Below, piece after piece: positions 27,652 through 36,627 of a DNA stretch of 64,000 bases. Each line of letters opens with the position of its first letter. Position 1 is the first letter of the stretch. This DNA comes from Polaribacter sp. (lineage in GTDB: Bacteria > Bacteroidota > Bacteroidia > Flavobacteriales > Flavobacteriaceae): contig DYMN01000001.1 in the NCBI GenBank assembly GCA_020740485.1, positions 178,846 to 242,845 of the forward strand, read 5' to 3'. The translations under genes and the position numbers were made by a program. The notes below the pieces were generated by a model. That model saw nothing but the letters and a program-made list of their open reading frames with translations, did not search any database and was not told the DNA's origin.

Positions 27652-28365
27652 CTATTCCATATTGGTGTAAACTTGGTTCACATCGTCTAATTCGTCTAAT
27701 TTGTCTAATATTTTTTCGACATCAGCACGTTGTTCATCTGATAAAGCTACTGTATTTTGTGGAATTCTCTCAAAACCTGAAGATAATATTTCCAAATGGT
27801 GTTCTTCTAAATATTTTTGAAGATTTCCGAACTGTTCAAAAGGAGCGTAAATCATAACACCATCCTCATCTTGAAACACTTCTTCTACTTCAAAATCAAT
27901 TAATTCTAATTCTAATTCTTCCATATCTATATTTTTTCCTTCGGGATTGATACGAAAATTACAAGTGTGGTCAAACATAAAGGCTACAGAACCTGAAGTA
28001 CCTAATGCACCATCGTATTTATTGAAGGCGGCTCTTACATCAGCTACAGTTCTGTTGTTATTGTCCGTAGCAGTTTCTACCAAAACGGCAATTCCGTGCG
28101 GACCATAGCCTTCAAATAAAACTTCCTTGTAATCAGCGGTATCTTTGCCACTTGCGTTTTTAATAGCTTTTTCAACATTTGCTTTTGGCATATTGGCAGC
28201 TTTGGCATTTTGGATGACCGCACGCAATCTTGAATTGGTTTCAGGATTGGGGCCACCTGACTTTACAGCCATTACAATATCTTTACCGATACGCGTAAAA
28301 GTTTTAGCCATTCCGGCCCATCTTTTCATTTTTCTGGCTTTTCTAAATTCGAACGCTCTTCCCAT
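27652..28365 (-). CDS. yebC: YebC/PmpR family regulatory protein
   Basis: A 237-aa YebC/TACO1-family protein. The start MGRAFEFRKARKMKRWAGMAKTF has the conserved basic N-terminus. Further family blocks are GGPNPETNSRLRAVIQNAKAANMPK and FEGYGPHGIAVLVE. Members act as DNA-binding regulators or, as shown for TACO1 and some YebC proteins, as ribosome-associated factors easing translation of proline-rich stretches. Its position right after nadK is not the usual flavobacterial neighbour order (see findings). Confidence 0.93.
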   Translation of the reverse strand: MGRAFEFRKARKMKRWAGMAKTFTRIGKDIVMAVKSGGPNPETNSRLRAVIQNAKAANMPKANVEKAIKNASGKDTADYKEVLFEGYGPHGIAVLVETATDNNNRTVADVRAAFNKYDGALGTSGSVAFMFDHTCNFRINPEGKNIDMEELELELIDFEVEEVFQDEDGVMIYAPFEQFGNLQKYLEEHHLEILSSGFERIPQNTVALSDEQRADVEKILDKLDELDDVNQVYTNME

Positions 28366-28406
28366 GATTATAGTTAATTGATTATTAAGTTATTGATTAT
28401 TGGAAT
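28366..28406. repeat. Short TTATTGA-type repeat in the yebC-nadK spacer
   Basis: The spacer between yebC and nadK repeats GATTATTAAGTTATTGATTATTGG-like words (7-8 nt periodicity). It is the same kind of AT-rich word as in the spacer after gltA (62118-62165). Confidence 0.4.
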
Positions 28407-29282
28407 TTAATTTCTAGTGTCTTTTCCCCATAAGAGTTTTTCTCTTAAGGTCTTAAGAAAACTATGCGCTTCTAATTCTATCATACTGATTTGAAAATCC
28501 GCTTTTTTTAGGTAAACCTTAGTGTCAATGGTCAAACTTTCTACTTTTGAATCTAATGACAATAAAAATTCAGATTCTCTTCCGGAAACTTCTAAAGTTA
28601 ATCGGGCATCATCTCTGATTACTAATGGTCTGATACTTAAATTATGCGGTGCAATCGGAGTAATAATAAGTGTTGCTGCATTTGGCATTATTATGGGTCC
28701 GTTACAACTCAATGAATAACCCGTAGAACCCGTAGGAGTGGAGACAATCAATCCGTCAGCCCAATAGGTATTTAAAAATTCATCGTTTAAATAAGTATTC
28801 ACCGTGATCATCGAAGTCAAATTCTTTCGACTCACCGTGATTTCATTTAATGCAAATCCTAAATTAGTTAATTTTCCTTCTTTATTAATATTAACTTCTA
28901 ACAAACTTCTTTTGTCTAAGTTAAATTTATGTGCTTTAAGTAAATCTAGGGCTTCTTCCATTTCCTGTTTATGAACATTGGCAAGAAAACCCATTCTACC
29001 GGTGTTAATACCTATAACTGGGATATTGGTTCCTTGAATTATTCCTGCTGCCCTGAGCATAGTGCCATCGCCGCCTACACTAATCATAAAATCAGTGTCT
29101 TTGGCTATAGATTCCGTCTTGCTGAAAGTCTTGTAATCTTGTAGCAATTCATTCCTAATAATCTTATAAACCGATTTAACGATGGATACTTCACATTTTT
29201 TACGGGTAAGCAACGTCACCAGATTTACAATATATTGCAAACTGTCTGTTTTAAATGCTTGTCCGTAAATGGCTACTTTCAT
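28407..29282 (-). CDS. nadK: NAD kinase
   Basis: Phosphorylates NAD to NADP. The 291-aa protein has the GGDGTML ATP/NAD motif, NTGRMGFLAN, and the NE/D motif with TPTGSTGYSLSCNGPI in the C-terminal domain. It is downstream of the CBS-domain gene on the same strand, a pairing conserved in Flavobacteriia. A 7-nt repeat lies in the 49-bp gap between the two genes. Confidence 0.95.
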   Translation of the reverse strand: MKVAIYGQAFKTDSLQYIVNLVTLLTRKKCEVSIVKSVYKIIRNELLQDYKTFSKTESIAKDTDFMISVGGDGTMLRAAGIIQGTNIPVIGINTGRMGFLANVHKQEMEEALDLLKAHKFNLDKRSLLEVNINKEGKLTNLGFALNEITVSRKNLTSMITVNTYLNDEFLNTYWADGLIVSTPTGSTGYSLSCNGPIIMPNAATLIITPIAPHNLSIRPLVIRDDARLTLEVSGRESEFLLSLDSKVESLTIDTKVYLKKADFQISMIELEAHSFLKTLREKLLWGKDTRN

Positions 29283-29322
29283 TTTAAAGTTTGAAGTTAG
29301 AAGTTAGAAGTTTGAAGTAAGA
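29283..29322. repeat. Heptanucleotide repeat between nadK and the CBS gene
   Basis: About five 7-nt units (AAAGTTT, GAAGTTA, GAAGTTA, GAAGTTT, GAAGTAA). On the reverse strand these read AAACTTC-like, the same word family as the array upstream of glnA. Confidence 0.6.
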
Positions 29323-29331
29323 AAATTGTGA

Positions 29332-29991
29332 TTATAAATCGTAAAATTTTTGCAAATACAAGGATCGTTCTTTGAGTTGTTCTATTAATAAATCATTTTC
29401 ATTTTGACTCAAAACTATATAATCATATCTACGAAGACTTTGTATAACTTCATTGATGTTTTCAGTTTCAATTCTGAGGGTTATTTGCGTAATAAATTCC
29501 TTAATATCAGAAATATACATACCTAAAAGTACAATGCGGTTTGTTTCTATAATTTGAGCTATTTCACTCATTGTAAAGTGTTGTGTTGACTTTTCAATGA
29601 TCAATGTGGTTGCCTTGGGTGCTAAAAAAGGAGTTTTGTAAAATAAACGGATGATGTCATCCAATTCAAAATAACCCAAGTAATTATTTTGACTGTCAAC
29701 AATCGGTAAAATATCAGTATCGTTTTTGGCAAATAAACTCAGCAAATCCAAACAATTGGTTTCACTCTTTGCATAATAATTTTGAAAAAAATGGGGTATT
29801 TCTCCTAATTTTTTTTCATCTTTGGGAACGTGCATTATATCAGTTTGTGCCAGCATACCTATGAATTTTTCTTCATTTATGATAGGAAAATGGGTAAATG
29901 GCAAATCTTTAAATGCTTTCTTTACCGTACTTATCGTGTCATTTAAAGTAAGCGGTATATAATCGTTATTGATATATTGTTCAAAATCCAT
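29332..29991 (-). CDS. CBS-domain protein
   Basis: A 219-aa protein with two CBS-type modules in the N-terminal ~130 residues (TLNDTISTVKKAFKDLPFTHFPIIN; LLSLFAKNDTDILPIVDSQNNYLGYFEL) and a C-terminal region of ACT-like beta-alpha character. CBS pairs usually bind adenine nucleotides and regulate partner enzymes; nadK downstream is the obvious candidate but this is inference. An in-frame TTG start 9 nt upstream lies inside the -7 box, so ATG at 29991 is used. The transcript would be nearly leaderless. Confidence 0.85.
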   Translation of the reverse strand: MDFEQYINNDYIPLTLNDTISTVKKAFKDLPFTHFPIINEEKFIGMLAQTDIMHVPKDEKKLGEIPHFFQNYYAKSETNCLDLLSLFAKNDTDILPIVDSQNNYLGYFELDDIIRLFYKTPFLAPKATTLIIEKSTQHFTMSEIAQIIETNRIVLLGMYISDIKEFITQITLRIETENINEVIQSLRRYDYIVLSQNENDLLIEQLKERSLYLQKFYDL

Positions 29992-29997
29992 ACTTTG

Positions 29998-30005
29998 CAA
30001 AAATA
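29998..30005 (-). promoter_or_regulatory. -7 box of the CBS-nadK transcript
   Basis: TATTTTTG on minus ends only 6 nt before the ATG at 29991. If used, transcription starts at or within a few bases of the start codon (leaderless mRNA). Confidence 0.5.
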
Positions 30006-30082
30006 AGACATTTTTTGAAGTAATGAAAATTTAAAATTCAAAGTCAAGGGTCAATTTATAAACAAATTTTCAATAAACTGAT

Positions 30083-30090
30083 TAATTTTG
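30083..30090 (+). promoter_or_regulatory. -7 box of pdxJ
   Basis: TAATTTTG, exact TAnnTTTG match, 25 nt upstream of the pdxJ ATG, divergent from the CBS promoter. Confidence 0.5.
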
Positions 30091-30115
30091 CAAATGAATT
30101 ACAAAGATTATAATT

Positions 30116-30838
30116 ATGACAAAATTTAGTGCCAACATCAACAAAATAGCCACACTCAGAAATTCTCGCGGAGGTGATTATCCCAATGTGGTTCAATATG
30201 CTATCGACATTCAAAGCTTTGGTGCGCAAGGAATTACTATACATCCCCGTCCGGACGAAAGACATATTCGTTATCAAGATGCCAGAGATTTAAAATCTAT
30301 TATCACCACGGAGTTCAATATTGAAGGAAATCCCGTTCAAAAATTCGTTGATTTGGTTTTAGAAGTAAAGCCTGATCAAGTTACCTTAGTTCCTGATGCT
30401 GTTGATGCTATAACATCCAATGCGGGTTGGGATACACTCACACACAAAAGTTTTCTGACCGAAGTGATTTCCGAGTTTAAACGCAATGGCATCAGAACTT
30501 CCGTTTTTATTGATACAAACCCCGAATTTATTGCGGGCGCCGCTAATGTTGGCGCAGATAGAATAGAACTCTACACTGAAGATTATGCTGTGCAATATGC
30601 CAAATCTAATACAGATATTGTTCGTGCTTATGCTGAATGTGCTATGTTAGCACACGAAATAGGTTTGGGTGTCAATGCCGGTCACGATTTAAATTTAAAA
30701 AATATTGAATTCTTTGCAAAACACGTACCTTATTTAGATGAAGTTTCCATTGGTCACGCTATGATTGCCGAATCTTTATATTATGGGTTGGAGAATGTAA
30801 TTAATCAATATTTATACAAATTAGGTCAAAATAGATAG
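30116..30838 (+). CDS. pdxJ: Pyridoxine 5'-phosphate synthase
   Basis: Condenses 3-amino-2-oxopropyl phosphate with 1-deoxyxylulose 5-phosphate in vitamin B6 synthesis. The 240-aa TIM barrel shows the family motifs KFSANINKIATLRNSRGGDYPN, ITIHPRPDERHI, VTLVPDA, IDTNPEFIAGAANVGADRIELYT-type loop and GLGVNAGHDLN. It is divergent from the CBS-nadK genes, the usual arrangement in Flavobacteriia. Confidence 0.96.
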   Translation: MTKFSANINKIATLRNSRGGDYPNVVQYAIDIQSFGAQGITIHPRPDERHIRYQDARDLKSIITTEFNIEGNPVQKFVDLVLEVKPDQVTLVPDAVDAITSNAGWDTLTHKSFLTEVISEFKRNGIRTSVFIDTNPEFIAGAANVGADRIELYTEDYAVQYAKSNTDIVRAYAECAMLAHEIGLGVNAGHDLNLKNIEFFAKHVPYLDEVSIGHAMIAESLYYGLENVINQYLYKLGQNR

Positions 30839-30919
30839 GTTGTAAGCTAAATATATTTAAATATTTGAAATATAACCCTAAAAAAATTGGGGTATATTTT
30901 TTTTATGTTGATTTTTGTA

Positions 30920-30927
30920 TATTTTTG
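30920..30927 (+). promoter_or_regulatory. -7 box of glnA-III
   Basis: TATTTTTG, exact TAnnTTTG match. The heptamer array at 30948-31052 lies wholly between it and the start codon, so it would be transcribed as leader. Confidence 0.5.
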
Positions 30928-30947
30928 CAACGTAAACTTTACAATAT

Positions 30948-31052
30948 AAACTTAAAACTTAAAACTCGAAACTCGAAACTCGAAACTCGAAACTCGAAAC
31001 TCGAAACTCGAAACTCGAAACTTTAAACTTTAAACTTTAAACTTTAAACTTT
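30948..31052. repeat. Fifteen-copy heptanucleotide array in the glnA leader
   Basis: Fifteen perfect-length 7-nt units in three homogeneous blocks: AAACTTA x2 (30948-30961), AAACTCG x8 (30962-31017), AAACTTT x5 (31018-31052). A final AAACTAT follows, 7 nt before the ATG at 31066. The array forms most of the predicted 5' leader of glutamine synthetase. Confidence 0.92.
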
Positions 31053-31065
31053 AAACTATAATATT

Positions 31066-33252
31066 ATGTCTACCATCCGATTTAAAGCATTAGAAAAAGC
31101 CATAGAACGTTGTGCCGTTAAAATAGAGGAACCCGTTGCCAGACGTTCTCATTTGTTTGGAACCAATGTGTTTAACGATGAGGCAATGCGTCAAAGTATG
31201 ACCAAAGATGCCTACAAAGGAGTTCAAGAAGCGATACAATTCGGAAAAAAAATTGACCGTAAAACGGCAGATCAAGTGGCGGCTGCGATGAAAGAATGGG
31301 CTATAGCAAAAGGGGCAACCCATTACACCCATTGGTTTCAACCCTTAACCGGTGCAACAGCCGAAAAACACGACGCTTTTTTTGAAACATATGGAGATGG
31401 AAAAGCTATGGAAAAATTTGATGGCGGACAATTAGTACAACAAGAGCCTGATGCTTCAAGTTTTCCAAATGGGGGCATTAGAAACACCTTCGAAGCACGT
31501 GGTTATACAGCTTGGGATCCAACTTCTCCGGCATTTATTTATGAAACTACTTTGTGTATTCCAACCATTTTCGTCGCTTACACAGGTGAAGCCTTAGATA
31601 ACAAAACCCCATTGTTAAAAGCCTTGCACGCCGTAGACCAAGCTGCAACGGAAGTTTGTCAGTATTTTGATAAAAAGGTTTCAAAAGTAATCGGTACGTT
31701 AGGATGGGAACAAGAATATTTTTTGATAGATTCCGCATTCACAGATGCGCGTCCGGATCTAAAATTGACTGGAAGAACCCTTCTTGGACACTCACCCGCA
31801 AAAGGGCAACAATTAGATGACCATTATTTTGGTTCTATATCTGACAGAGTGATGAGTTTTATGCGTGAAATGGAAATTGAAGCTTTGAAATTAGGGATTC
31901 CCGTTAAAACAAGACACAATGAAGTGGCTCCTAACCAATTCGAATTAGCTCCTATTTTTGAAGAAATCAATTTGGCGGTTGACCACAATGCCTTGTTGAT
32001 GGATGTAATGCAAAAAGTGGCTAAAAGACACAATTTTAGTGTTTTATTTCACGAAAAACCTTTTGCAGGTATCAACGGTTCAGGTAAACACAACAACTGG
32101 AGTTTGGCAACTGATACCGGTGTGAACCTGTTGAGTCCGGGTCAAACCCCGATGAATAACCTACAATTTTTGGCTTTCTTTATCAATACGATTAAGGCAG
32201 TACAAGACAATGAGGAATTATTGCGCTCGGCTATTGCATCTGCAGGCAATGACCATCGTTTAGGAGCTAATGAAGCACCACCTGCTATAATTTCAGTATT
32301 TATAGGTAGCCAATTGACCAAGGTTTTGGACGAATTGGAAAATGTAACACAAGGTAAGTTGTCTCCAGAAGAAAAAACGGAGTTGAAACTCAACGTAGTG
32401 GGTAAAATTCCTGAAATCTTGTTAGATAATACCGATAGAAACCGAACATCACCTTTTGCTTTTACAGGAAATAAATTTGAGTTTAGAGCAGTAGGAAGTA
32501 GTGCCAATTGTGCCGGTGCAATGACCGTGTTGAATGTAATTGTGGCAAAACAATTAAAAGAATTTAAAATTTCTGTTGATGAATTAATTGAAAAAGGCTT
32601 GAAAAAAGACGAAGCTATTTTCAATATTTTGCGTGAATACATTAAAGTTTCCAAGAAAATTAGATTTGAAGGCGATGGTTATAGTGATGCGTGGCAAGAG
32701 GAAGCAGCCAAAAGAGGCTTGAGTAACAATAAAACCACTCCAAAAGCACTTGAAGCTATTGTGAAACCGGAAAATATTAAATTATTTGAAGAAATGAACA
32801 TAATGAGTCCGGTGGAATTAAAAGCCAGATACGAAATTCAAATAGAAGAATACATTAAAAAAATCCAAATTGAATCGCGTTTGTTAGGTGATATAGCGCA
32901 AAATCACATTATTCCGATTGCTATTAAATACCAAAATCTTTTGACAACCAACGTAAAGGATATGAAAGATATTTTCGGTAAAGATTTTGAAAATATAGCT
33001 GGTGAGCAATTGGCTCTCATTCAAAAGATTTCAGGTCATATCAGTTTTATAAGCAAAAAAACAGACGAAATGATTGAAACCAGAAAGGTAGCTAATAAGA
33101 TTGAGGACATTGAAAAACGCGCTCACGCCTATTGTACTGAAGTAAAACCCTTTTTCGATGAAATTCGAGAACATTGCGATAAATTGGAAATGATGGTCGA
33201 TGATGAATTATGGCCCTTGAGTAAATATAGAGAAATGCTCTTTACGAGATAA
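31066..33252 (+). CDS. glnA: Glutamine synthetase type III
   Basis: ATP-dependent synthesis of glutamine from glutamate and ammonia. The 728-aa length and the domain plan identify the large GSIII (GlnN) type of Bacteroidota, not the 450-470-aa type I. Visible motifs are an N-terminal GSIII segment, THYTHWFQPLTGATAEKHD, GWEQEYFLID (Mg/glutamate site), KTRHNEVAPNQFELAP, and INGSGKHNNWSL (ATP/glutamate loop). It carries an unusual repeat-rich leader and ends in a strong terminator. Confidence 0.95.
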   Translation: MSTIRFKALEKAIERCAVKIEEPVARRSHLFGTNVFNDEAMRQSMTKDAYKGVQEAIQFGKKIDRKTADQVAAAMKEWAIAKGATHYTHWFQPLTGATAEKHDAFFETYGDGKAMEKFDGGQLVQQEPDASSFPNGGIRNTFEARGYTAWDPTSPAFIYETTLCIPTIFVAYTGEALDNKTPLLKALHAVDQAATEVCQYFDKKVSKVIGTLGWEQEYFLIDSAFTDARPDLKLTGRTLLGHSPAKGQQLDDHYFGSISDRVMSFMREMEIEALKLGIPVKTRHNEVAPNQFELAPIFEEINLAVDHNALLMDVMQKVAKRHNFSVLFHEKPFAGINGSGKHNNWSLATDTGVNLLSPGQTPMNNLQFLAFFINTIKAVQDNEELLRSAIASAGNDHRLGANEAPPAIISVFIGSQLTKVLDELENVTQGKLSPEEKTELKLNVVGKIPEILLDNTDRNRTSPFAFTGNKFEFRAVGSSANCAGAMTVLNVIVAKQLKEFKISVDELIEKGLKKDEAIFNILREYIKVSKKIRFEGDGYSDAWQEEAAKRGLSNNKTTPKALEAIVKPENIKLFEEMNIMSPVELKARYEIQIEEYIKKIQIESRLLGDIAQNHIIPIAIKYQNLLTTNVKDMKDIFGKDFENIAGEQLALIQKISGHISFISKKTDEMIETRKVANKIEDIEKRAHAYCTEVKPFFDEIREHCDKLEMMVDDELWPLSKYREMLFTR

Positions 33253-33256
33253 AAAT

Positions 33257-33288
33257 AGTAAACCCGTTGATAATCAACGGGTTTTTTT
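33257..33288. terminator. Terminator after glnA
   Basis: Perfect stem AAACCCGTTGA (33260-33270) / TCAACGGGTTT (33274-33284) with loop TAA, followed by seven T. Confidence 0.9.
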
Positions 33289-33380
33289 ATAAACAGGGAG
33301 GAGTACGAACTCAAAATTGTTATTTATTATTTGGGTTCGCAATAATATAAAAATAATATCAATAAGATTGTAATAAAGAT

Positions 33381-33388
33381 TACTTTTG
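33381..33388 (+). promoter_or_regulatory. -7 box of hemW
   Basis: TACTTTTG, exact TAnnTTTG match, 18 nt upstream of the hemW ATG. Confidence 0.5.
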
Positions 33389-33406
33389 AATTTTAAAAAG
33401 GAATGA

Positions 33407-34543
33407 ATGTCCGGAATTTATCTACATATCCCATTTTGCAGACAGAAATGTCATTATTGTGATTTTCATTTTGCGGTGTCAAAAAAAAATAAACCGGAGT
33501 TAATAACTGCCTTGTTGCAAGAAATTAATATCAGAGGGGGTGAAGTAGCACAGCCTATAGAAACTGTTTATTTTGGCGGTGGGACACCTTCTGTTTTATC
33601 AAAAGAAGAATTAGAAGTAATATTCAAACATTTACATCAAAATTTTAATATCAATGAAAATGCGGAGATCACATTAGAAGCCAATCCGGATGATTTAAGC
33701 CCTTCATACCTTAAAATGTTAAAAAGCATAGGTGTCAACCGTTTAAGTATTGGTATTCAGTCTTTTCACGATGATGAATTGCAATTGATGAACCGTTCGC
33801 ATACCGCTTCTCAAGCAATAGATGCAGTTGAAAATGCCAAAAACGTTGGTTTTGAAAATATGAGCATTGATTTAATATATGGTATGCCTAATTCCAATTA
33901 TGAAAAGTGGCTGTATAATATAGAAACTTTTTTTAAGTTAAAAATTCCACATTTGTCCGCTTATGCCCTTACCGTGGAGTCTAAGACTGCTTTGGACTTT
34001 ATGATTAAAACCGGAAAGATAAATCCGGTAGAGGAAAAATTGGCTTATGAGCAATTTTATTATTTAAGACAAAGAATGTTGGAAAATGCTTATGAACATT
34101 ATGAAATTTCCAATTTTGCAAAACCTAATAACTACTCCCACCACAATACATCCTATTGGCAAAACAAACCTTATTTGGGGTTGGGTCCATCCGCTCATTC
34201 TTACGACGGAAATAAGAGAAGTTGGAATATTTCTAATAATTCTAAATATATTAAAACGCTTAATAATAGTGAATTACCTATTGAGACAGAAACTTTAACT
34301 TTAACTGATAAATACAATGAGTATATAATGACAAGGTTAAGAACACAATGGGGAATCAACCTTGCTGAAATCAAACAAAATTTTGGAGAAAAATACTTGC
34401 AATATGTAAGTGCTCAATTAAATGATTTAACAAAGTCTAATAAATTAGAATGTTTTGATAAAGAGCTATTTAGAGTAGGAGAGAAGCATCTTTTTTTTAC
34501 AGACGGAATTATAGCTGATCTGTTTTATTTGGAACAGAGGTAA
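33407..34543 (+). CDS. hemW: Radical SAM heme chaperone HemW
   Basis: A radical SAM protein formerly annotated as oxygen-independent coproporphyrinogen oxidase-like, now known to be a heme-binding chaperone. The 378-aa protein has the cluster motif CRQKCHYCDF (Cx3CxxC), ETVYFGGGTPSVL, LEANPDD and IGIQSFHD motifs, and the HemW C-terminal domain (YNEYIMTRLRT). The extra Cys of true HemN is missing. Its last 35 bp overlap the convergent folK-dNK gene. Confidence 0.93.
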   Translation: MSGIYLHIPFCRQKCHYCDFHFAVSKKNKPELITALLQEINIRGGEVAQPIETVYFGGGTPSVLSKEELEVIFKHLHQNFNINENAEITLEANPDDLSPSYLKMLKSIGVNRLSIGIQSFHDDELQLMNRSHTASQAIDAVENAKNVGFENMSIDLIYGMPNSNYEKWLYNIETFFKLKIPHLSAYALTVESKTALDFMIKTGKINPVEEKLAYEQFYYLRQRMLENAYEHYEISNFAKPNNYSHHNTSYWQNKPYLGLGPSAHSYDGNKRSWNISNNSKYIKTLNNSELPIETETLTLTDKYNEYIMTRLRTQWGINLAEIKQNFGEKYLQYVSAQLNDLTKSNKLECFDKELFRVGEKHLFFTDGIIADLFYLEQR

Positions 34544-35678
34544 CTGAATGATCCTTAAAATGGACGATTTCCTTGATAATTTTGCGATAATCTTCCGGAT
34601 TATTTACAAAATCCATTTCTGATACATCAATAATCAACACATTGAGCTTATTTTCTGTTTGAATAAAATTCAAATAACCGTTTTGAATCTTTTGTAAATA
34701 TTCTTCACTGATATTTTGTTCGTAATCTCTTCCGCGTTTTTTGATGTTTTCCATCAACCTTTTTGTGTTTTGATACAAATAAATATACAAATCGGGTTTG
34801 GTTATCTCTTTGTACATAATGTCAAAAATCTTTCTGTACAATTTGAACTCGTCTTCCGGCAGTGTTACCTGCGAAAAAATTAACGATTTAAAGATATAGT
34901 AATCTGAAATGATAAAACTTTTAAACAAGTCAAACTGAGCTAAATCTTCTGATAATTGATGATAACGATCAGCCAGAAAACTCATTTCAGTGGGAAGAGC
35001 ATATCTTTCCGGTTCATCGTAAAATTTGGGTAAAAAAGGATTGTCGGCAAAGCGTTCTAACACAGCTTTTGCATTGTAATCTTCTGTTAATAAATTGGTT
35101 AAACTTGTTTTACCGGCGCCTATGTTTCCTTCAATCGCTATATAATTGTATTTATGAAATATAGATACCGGACCTGTTAATTTTTGATATATTTTTTCAA
35201 CTTCACCTTGATCCTCGCACTCACTTAGAAGGGTTTTAATCGTTTTTCTGTCAATGGGATGAATCAATTGAGGCGCTATCTCCGCAAAAGGCTCTAATAC
35301 GAATCTTCTCTTTTTCAGCAGCGGATGAGGCACTACTAAGTGTTCATTTAATAAAATGTCAGTATCAATAAATAAAATATCTATATCAATCACTCTGGAT
35401 TCAAAACGATGATTTTCAAACTTTTCACGTCCAATTTGCAGTTCAATTTCTTGCGTTTTTTTTAAAATAGCTTCTGCAGATAATTTGGATTGCACACATA
35501 GAACAGCATTGTAAAAATCTGCCGCTTCAAATCCCCACGATTTAGTTTTATAAACCGATGAAATTTGATTTATGGAGCCAATTTGATCTGCAATTAAATC
35601 CACGGCATTTTGCAAGTGTTGCATCTTGTCGCCTAAATTACTGCCTAAGCCCAAATATATTTCCTTGAGTGTGCTCAA
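34509..35678 (-). CDS. folK: HPPK-deoxynucleoside kinase fusion protein
   Basis: A 389-aa two-enzyme polypeptide. Residues 1 to about 165 are 6-hydroxymethyl-7,8-dihydropterin pyrophosphokinase (GLGSNLGDK, SSVYKTKSWGF, NAVLCVQSKL, RVIDIDILFID, VPHPLLKKRRFVLEP), which makes the folate precursor. Residues about 175-375 are a deoxynucleoside kinase with P-loop EGNIGAGKT (183-191), the ERFADNPFLPKFY segment, a DRYHQL motif and the RGRDYEQNI lid. It is not a frameshift artefact: the frame is continuous. Fusions of this kind occur in Bacteroidota. The 3' end overlaps hemW by 35 bp on the opposite strand. Confidence 0.92.
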   Translation of the reverse strand: MSTLKEIYLGLGSNLGDKMQHLQNAVDLIADQIGSINQISSVYKTKSWGFEAADFYNAVLCVQSKLSAEAILKKTQEIELQIGREKFENHRFESRVIDIDILFIDTDILLNEHLVVPHPLLKKRRFVLEPFAEIAPQLIHPIDRKTIKTLLSECEDQGEVEKIYQKLTGPVSIFHKYNYIAIEGNIGAGKTSLTNLLTEDYNAKAVLERFADNPFLPKFYDEPERYALPTEMSFLADRYHQLSEDLAQFDLFKSFIISDYYIFKSLIFSQVTLPEDEFKLYRKIFDIMYKEITKPDLYIYLYQNTKRLMENIKKRGRDYEQNISEEYLQKIQNGYLNFIQTENKLNVLIIDVSEMDFVNNPEDYRKIIKEIVHFKDHSVTSVPNKTDQL

Positions 35679-35712
35679 ATTGAATTAATATATTTTATTG
35701 ATTTTCTGTAAT

Positions 35713-36423
35713 TTAGTTTAATGTATCTCTTTCTGTTGCTTTAATTTTTTTAACAAATTCCGTGAGTTTTTTTCCATACATAGATGATTTTATTTGGGCA
35801 TTCATTGATTTTTCTATGGTATCTAAAAGATAGATATTTGCATCGTAAAGATCAGAAAGTGCAATATAAGGTGCCACTTCTTTATCTGCATTTTTTACGG
35901 CAAAATTGGTAGCATACAAATATTTTCGCTTTACGTGTTTTTTATAGATTTGTTCTAAAGAATCAACTTTGGAGTGATTTTCATCTTTTTGCGCCATAAA
36001 TTTCTCTTTTACCAAATCTAAATTTTCATCGTTAAATTTACTCATAATCCCTTGGTACTTTGTCCATAACTCTTGATTTTCCGAACCTGATATTTTTGCT
36101 TTTGAAGAAAATTTATCTAATTTAGAATTTATAGAAATGTTTCCTTGTTCAGCAAAAAATTGGATTTCTTCATTAGGTTTTTCCTTTAACCGCAAATAAT
36201 AAACTTCCGGACTGTACAATGAATCTGACATTTCAAAAATTCCATCATTTTTTACTCTAAAAGTATCCACTAAAACATATTTGTTATCTCTTACTTTTTC
36301 AAGATATAAAATTCCTTTTGTTAAACCTTTAATTTCACCCTTTAGGATAAAGAAATCTTTGTGTTTTGTTTCACAACCCACCAATGCGATTAGGAATACT
36401 ATAATCAAAAATAAATGTCTCAT
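35713..36423 (-). CDS. DUF4369 lipoprotein
   Basis: A 236-aa lipoprotein with signal MRHLFLIIVFLIALVGC (lipobox LVGC, C17). Residues about 25-125 form the DUF4369 beta domain (FILKGEIKGLTKGILYLEKV, GIFEMSDSL). The remainder is a helical, lysine-rich segment. Many DUF4369 proteins carry a C-terminal thioredoxin domain; here the chain ends without one, so this is the short form. It is 34 bp upstream of the folK fusion on the same strand in transcription order. Function unknown. Confidence 0.8.
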   Translation of the reverse strand: MRHLFLIIVFLIALVGCETKHKDFFILKGEIKGLTKGILYLEKVRDNKYVLVDTFRVKNDGIFEMSDSLYSPEVYYLRLKEKPNEEIQFFAEQGNISINSKLDKFSSKAKISGSENQELWTKYQGIMSKFNDENLDLVKEKFMAQKDENHSKVDSLEQIYKKHVKRKYLYATNFAVKNADKEVAPYIALSDLYDANIYLLDTIEKSMNAQIKSSMYGKKLTEFVKKIKATERDTLN

Positions 36424-36627
36424 ACTTCAAAAAATTAGTAGGCAAAAATAAATAAACTCAAGCAATACTTAAAGTCGTTTTTTATCAAATTGTGATAAGT
36501 TATTAACTAATTTATTTTTTTGTAGAATAAAAAATCATAGTATATTTACAAACTTCAATTAATCAATCTATTAATGAGTAAATTATTTGTAAATAATTGT
36601 AAAGCAGTATATTATATTCTAAAATAA

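Noticed and set aside
30948..31052. Heptamer array considered as a CRISPR or IS end
   Set aside because: Units are 7 nt with no spacers between them, no cas genes or transposase are near, and no target-site duplication is seen.
32142..32654. 170-aa antisense frame within glnA
   Set aside because: A shadow of the glutamine synthetase reading frame, with no separate signals.
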